A program made the position numbers and the translations under genes. Under the pieces are notes generated by a model. That model was not told the origin of the DNA. It was given only the letters and a program-made list of their open reading frames with translations, and did not search any database. Below are positions 61,096 to 64,000 of a stretch of DNA of 64,000 bases, one piece after another. Every line of letters starts with the position of its first letter. The first letter of the stretch is position 1. Origin of the DNA: Imhoffiella fuscus. Lineage in GTDB: Bacteria > Pseudomonadota > Gammaproteobacteria > Chromatiales > Chromatiaceae. Location of the stretch: the NCBI RefSeq assembly GCF_042682685.1, contig NZ_JBHUHX010000010.1:1-64000 (forward strand), read 5' to 3'.

Positions 61096-62267
61096 GACAT
61101 TGTTTCTATCGCACCTCAGCCCCCAGCGGAGAGGATGTGATGTACCGCAATGAGCGTAACCTTCTGGAGTCCAGCGGCATTGAAGTGATTCCATTTGAGC
61201 TGCACAACGACGACATCGAGATCGAGGACATCGCCTCGCGGCTCAAGATCGGACTATCAACGGTATGGTCTTTCGATGCGGCGCGCCGCCTGTCGGAGTT
61301 GATCGAAACAACGCGCCCGGATGTTGCCCATTTCCACAACACCTTTCCTCAGATGTCGCCGAGCGTGTACGCCGTCTGCCGCAAACATAGCGTGCCCGTC
61401 GTTCAGACGCTGCACAACTTTCGTCTGATCTGCCCCGGCGCCTTATTGATGCGCAATGACCGCCCTTGCGAGGACTGCGTCGGCACAACACTGCTCCCAG
61501 CACTGATCCATCGCTGCTACCGACAGTCCTTCGCGGCAACCTTCTCGCTTGCCCTTACCCTGCAATTCAATCGGCTTGTCGGTTCTTACCGAAACAACGT
61601 GGACCGCTATATCGCCTTGACTCAATTTCAGAGGACCTGCCTTGTCAAAGGCGGTATTCCCGAACACAAGATCGTGGTCAAACCCAATTTTCTGGCGAAA
61701 CCACCGGATCAAGGCACAGGGAATGGCGGTTACGCACTGTTCGTCGGTAGACTGACACGCGAGAAAGGGGTAGACCTGCTGTTAACGGCCTGGAAAGGGC
61801 TGCGCGACTTGAGATTGAAGGTGGCTGGTGACGGAGAGTTGCGCGCCGAGCTTCAACAGCAGTCACGCCTGCACGACCTACCCGTCGAATTTCTAGGATT
61901 TCAACATTACCAAGACGTCTTGCGACTGATTGGAGGCGCAAGTCTCTTGATCATGCCATCGCGGTGGTATGAAGGGTTTCCAATGATCCTATTGGAGGCG
62001 TTCGCGTGCGGCACCCCTGTCGTCGCCTCGTCGATTGGGAGCCTAGAAGAAATCGTCAGCAACGTTCCTGGATGCGTAACCTTTACGCCCGACGTCTCCG
62101 ACTCGCTGATCTCAGCAGTGCGTCAAGCTTCGGCAAATGCCTCTAGCAATCCAAAGACGAGAGACCAGATCCGAAACCTGTTCGACACTCGGTACACAGC
62201 TCACAGAAATCTCGGGCAGCTCCGATCCATCTATGCATCGATCAGTCGCCGCAGACTTGATTCTTGA
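61080..62267 (+). CDS. glycosyltransferase, GT4 family (second)
   Basis: A 395-residue GT-B enzyme. Acceptor half: GHCFYRTSAPSGEDVMYRNE and VAHFHNTFPQMSPSVY; donor half: GGYALFVGRLTREKGVDLLL, KVAGDGELRAEL and the intact EX7E motif in WYEGFPMILLEAFACGTPVV. Two CxxC-like cysteines lie in DRPCEDCVG, common in this subgroup. Start ATG 61080 lies inside the end of the preceding gene. Confidence 0.87.
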   Translation: MRVLLGHCFYRTSAPSGEDVMYRNERNLLESSGIEVIPFELHNDDIEIEDIASRLKIGLSTVWSFDAARRLSELIETTRPDVAHFHNTFPQMSPSVYAVCRKHSVPVVQTLHNFRLICPGALLMRNDRPCEDCVGTTLLPALIHRCYRQSFAATFSLALTLQFNRLVGSYRNNVDRYIALTQFQRTCLVKGGIPEHKIVVKPNFLAKPPDQGTGNGGYALFVGRLTREKGVDLLLTAWKGLRDLRLKVAGDGELRAELQQQSRLHDLPVEFLGFQHYQDVLRLIGGASLLIMPSRWYEGFPMILLEAFACGTPVVASSIGSLEEIVSNVPGCVTFTPDVSDSLISAVRQASANASSNPKTRDQIRNLFDTRYTAHRNLGQLRSIYASISRRRLDS

Positions 62268-62355
62268 GCACTGGCTACAGATGTTCATGCTGGTGTTTGC
62301 AAAGAAATATGCGCCGCTCGATCGAAAGGCACCATGGTAATCGCTCAGCCCCTCC

Positions 62356-62389
62356 CCCAGACGCTCCCCCTGGTGGGGGAGCGTCTGGG
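62356..62389. other. 15-bp perfect hairpin between GT4 and WecG-like genes
   Basis: CCCAGACGCTCCCCC and its exact complement GGGGGAGCGTCTGGG flank a TGGT loop. It is the most stable stem-loop I saw in the window. No T-run follows. It could be a terminator, an mRNA-stability element or a dispersed repeat. The surrounding 62268-62466 contains no gene. Confidence 0.6.
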
Positions 62390-62466
62390 CGATTAGGCAC
62401 GATGAGATCACAAGCCAAGTCCCGCGATCATCAAAAACCCTGTAAAGCCAAAAAGATAAAGAGCTT

Positions 62467-63225
62467 ATGGGCGAAATTCTCTCCATCCCCATTTCCGAGC
62501 GCCCCCTGGGCGCACTGATCGATGAATCCCTTGAGGCCATTCACGGGACAAGACCTAGCGTTGTTTTTGCTTGCGCAAATCCGCATTCGGTCATGGTCGC
62601 GCAGAAAGACGATACATTTCGGGAGGCCCTTCAAAACGCAGATCAAGTCGTCGCCGATGGCGCGGGTCTATGCCTGATGGCTCGCATCGCCCGCATCAAC
62701 GTAGGACCACGCATCACAGGCGATGACTACTTTCGCGCGCTGATGACACGGCTGAACGATTCAGGCGAAGGACGTGTCTTTTTTTTTGGATCATCGCCGG
62801 AAACCCTGGAGACGATAGGCCGGCGCTTCGCAACCGATTTTCCGCGCCTAACCCTGTGCGGCTCATTGGCGCCCCCATTTAGAAGCTGGACGGACGAAGA
62901 AAACAGCCGAATGCTAGCGCAGATCAATACCGCCCGACCGGACGTACTATGGATCGGGATGACCGCGCCCAGACAAGAGAAATGGGCTCAAAGCAATCGG
63001 AAAAACCTAAAGGCTCCCGTCATCGGATCCATTGGGGCCGTGTTCGATTTTTTCGCGGAGACCAAGGCGAGGGCACCCGACTGGGTCAGCAACCTAGGCT
63101 TTGAGTGGGCCTACCGGCTAGCGCTCGAACCGAACCGCCTGTGGCGCCGTACCCTGATATCGGCACCGACGTTTGTTCTAGCGGTCATCCGTAACGAGTT
63201 CCGTTCCCGCTCGCCTTTTAGTTGA
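62467..63225 (+). CDS. WecG/TagA/CpsF family glycosyltransferase
   Basis: A 252-residue GT26 enzyme that typically transfers an N-acetylmannosamine-type or glucosyl sugar to a lipid-linked intermediate. Signatures: FACANPHSVMVAQKD, VVADGAGLCLMARIARI, RVFFFGSSPETLETIGRRF and the C-terminal DVLWIGMTAPRQEKWAQSNR. The conserved Asp is in ADGAG. It comes after a hairpin-bearing 199-base gap, so it may be transcribed separately. Last gene of the visible polysaccharide set. Confidence 0.88.
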   Translation: MGEILSIPISERPLGALIDESLEAIHGTRPSVVFACANPHSVMVAQKDDTFREALQNADQVVADGAGLCLMARIARINVGPRITGDDYFRALMTRLNDSGEGRVFFFGSSPETLETIGRRFATDFPRLTLCGSLAPPFRSWTDEENSRMLAQINTARPDVLWIGMTAPRQEKWAQSNRKNLKAPVIGSIGAVFDFFAETKARAPDWVSNLGFEWAYRLALEPNRLWRRTLISAPTFVLAVIRNEFRSRSPFS

Positions 63226-63474
63226 TATCCATGCCCTGGATTTTGTTGGTCCATTCACAGTTTCAAGAAAGAGATACATGTATTCTAGTCTAAACGACAC
63301 CGAGGACTCACGCCAGCCTTGTCACGAGCCCAAACACCTCCCGCAACGGAGAAGAGATGAAAGCCAAGCCCAGCCTGGCTTCACTGGTCGCAGACAGCGA
63401 GTGATTCCCTCATTGACTCGAATACATCATGACAGCACCGCCCCACCAGGCGACACGATAGGGTATTCATAGAG
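63226..63474. other. intergenic region before the beta-helix gene
   Basis: About 250 bases in which I see no supportable gene. A 64-codon open frame at 63278-63472 has no recognisable protein character. Base composition turns AT-richer from about 63470 onward. Confidence 0.4.
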
Positions 63475-64000
63475 ATGAACAAAAGAATCGACGGAGAGCA
63501 AAATTGGCTTACTCAATTATTTGTTTCTTTGAGTATCTTGCGCAACAGGAAATCCCATAAAAAAACGCGCCCCGCATATAAACGAAAACTTCTCGCCGCG
63601 TGGACGATGTCTATTTTATGCCTCGGAGCTAGCGTAGCGGCAAATGCTGCGACGAAATATGTTCGCCCTAAAGCCGGGGGGCCCTACGGCTCTGGAAACG
63701 GCTCGTCCTACAGCAATGCATTTTCAGGCTTCGCGGCAATCTCTGTTAATAGCGGAGACACACTTAAGGTCTGCGGGTCTTTTAACTCTGCTGACGCGAG
63801 CACTTCGAGCTTCCTATTTTTATTTGGCGTATCCGGATCCGAAGGCAATCCGACAGTCGTTGATGGAGACTGTTCCGAAGAAGGCGATTTGGCGCAAGCC
63901 TCCCTAAACGCATCAGGAAGGCAATTTGGCATCTATATTGACAAAGGAAGCTCATATATCACAATCAAAAACATGGAGGTTTTCGGCGTAGACAGCGAGC
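63475..64000 (+). CDS. secreted right-handed beta-helix-type protein, 3' truncated by window edge
   Basis: An open frame from ATG 63475 runs to the window end (175 codons) without a stop. It starts with about 35 mostly polar, basic residues, then KRKLLAAWTMSILCLGASVA ANA gives a signal peptide. The mature start TKYVRPKAGGPYGSGNGSSY with SNAFSGFAAISVNSGDTLKV is the usual opening of parallel beta-helix (pectate-lyase-like) proteins, and YIDKGSSYITIKNMEVFG looks like the first coil. Such proteins bind, cut or modify polysaccharides, which fits the locus to its left. The long N-terminal lead may mean the true start is ATG 63607. The rest lies outside the window. Confidence 0.68.
   Translation, partial: MNKRIDGEQNWLTQLFVSLSILRNRKSHKKTRPAYKRKLLAAWTMSILCLGASVAANAATKYVRPKAGGPYGSGNGSSYSNAFSGFAAISVNSGDTLKVCGSFNSADASTSSFLFLFGVSGSEGNPTVVDGDCSEEGDLAQASLNASGRQFGIYIDKGSSYITIKNMEVFGVDSE

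Noticed and set aside
63278..63472. 64-codon plus-strand frame before the beta-helix gene
   Set aside because: It has no ribosome site and no recognisable sequence, and is short enough to arise by chance.

Overview
The window reads as chromosomal DNA of a purple sulfur bacterium (Gammaproteobacteria, family Chromatiaceae; genus not determined). The evidence is a set of four pucB and four pucA light-harvesting genes plus pucC, next to gammaproteobacterial housekeeping genes in their usual order. Coding density and GC are high, so long antisense and out-of-frame ORFs are common and were discarded.

Layout. 1-560: the 5' end of a 16S rRNA gene running leftward out of the window, with its boxA leader and a strong promoter. 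0.7-2 kb: a dsbB-dsbA disulfide-forming pair. 2.1-6.45 kb: LH2 antenna region on the minus strand, made of two tandem promoter-pucB-pucA-pucB-pucA modules followed by pucC; each module has two TGT-N12-ACA (PpsR/CrtJ-type) boxes 8 bp apart over its promoter. 6.5-15.7 kb: an unknown tail-anchored protein, a DmeF-type metal exporter, a BaeS/BaeR-like two-component pair, a haem lipoprotein and a two-gene RND efflux pump. 15.8-25.6 kb: IorA/IorB-like molybdenum hydroxylase genes (IorB lacks the usual catalytic glutamate), SufE and IscA, a multi-PAS hybrid kinase, a LON-domain protein, and egtB-egtD for ergothioneine. A perfect heptamer tandem array follows egtD. 25.8-35.7 kb: ppc, an ABC-2 exporter, an RlpA-like protein, and two envelope sugar genes (a GH17-GT2 fusion and a GT39 protein).

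35.8-54.2 kb is the conserved block rpsB-tsf-pyrH-frr-uppS-cdsA-dxr-rseP-bamA-skp-lpxD-fabZ-lpxA-lpxB-rnhB on the minus strand, with map-glnD divergent from rpsB. These genes link translation to isoprenoid, phospholipid, outer-membrane-protein and lipid A synthesis; many overlap by 1-11 bp. The rpsB leader holds a promoter followed by a textbook intrinsic terminator that a complementary upstream segment could disrupt, suggesting attenuation.

54.3-63.2 kb is an accessory surface-polysaccharide locus on the plus strand: a glycosyltransferase-like protein, a GT2-GT4 fusion, a Wzy/WaaL-type membrane protein, a methyltransferase, two GT4 enzymes and a WecG/TagA/CpsF transferase. A secreted right-handed beta-helix-type protein starts at 63475 and runs off the right edge. 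No tRNA, CRISPR array, transposase or phage gene was seen.
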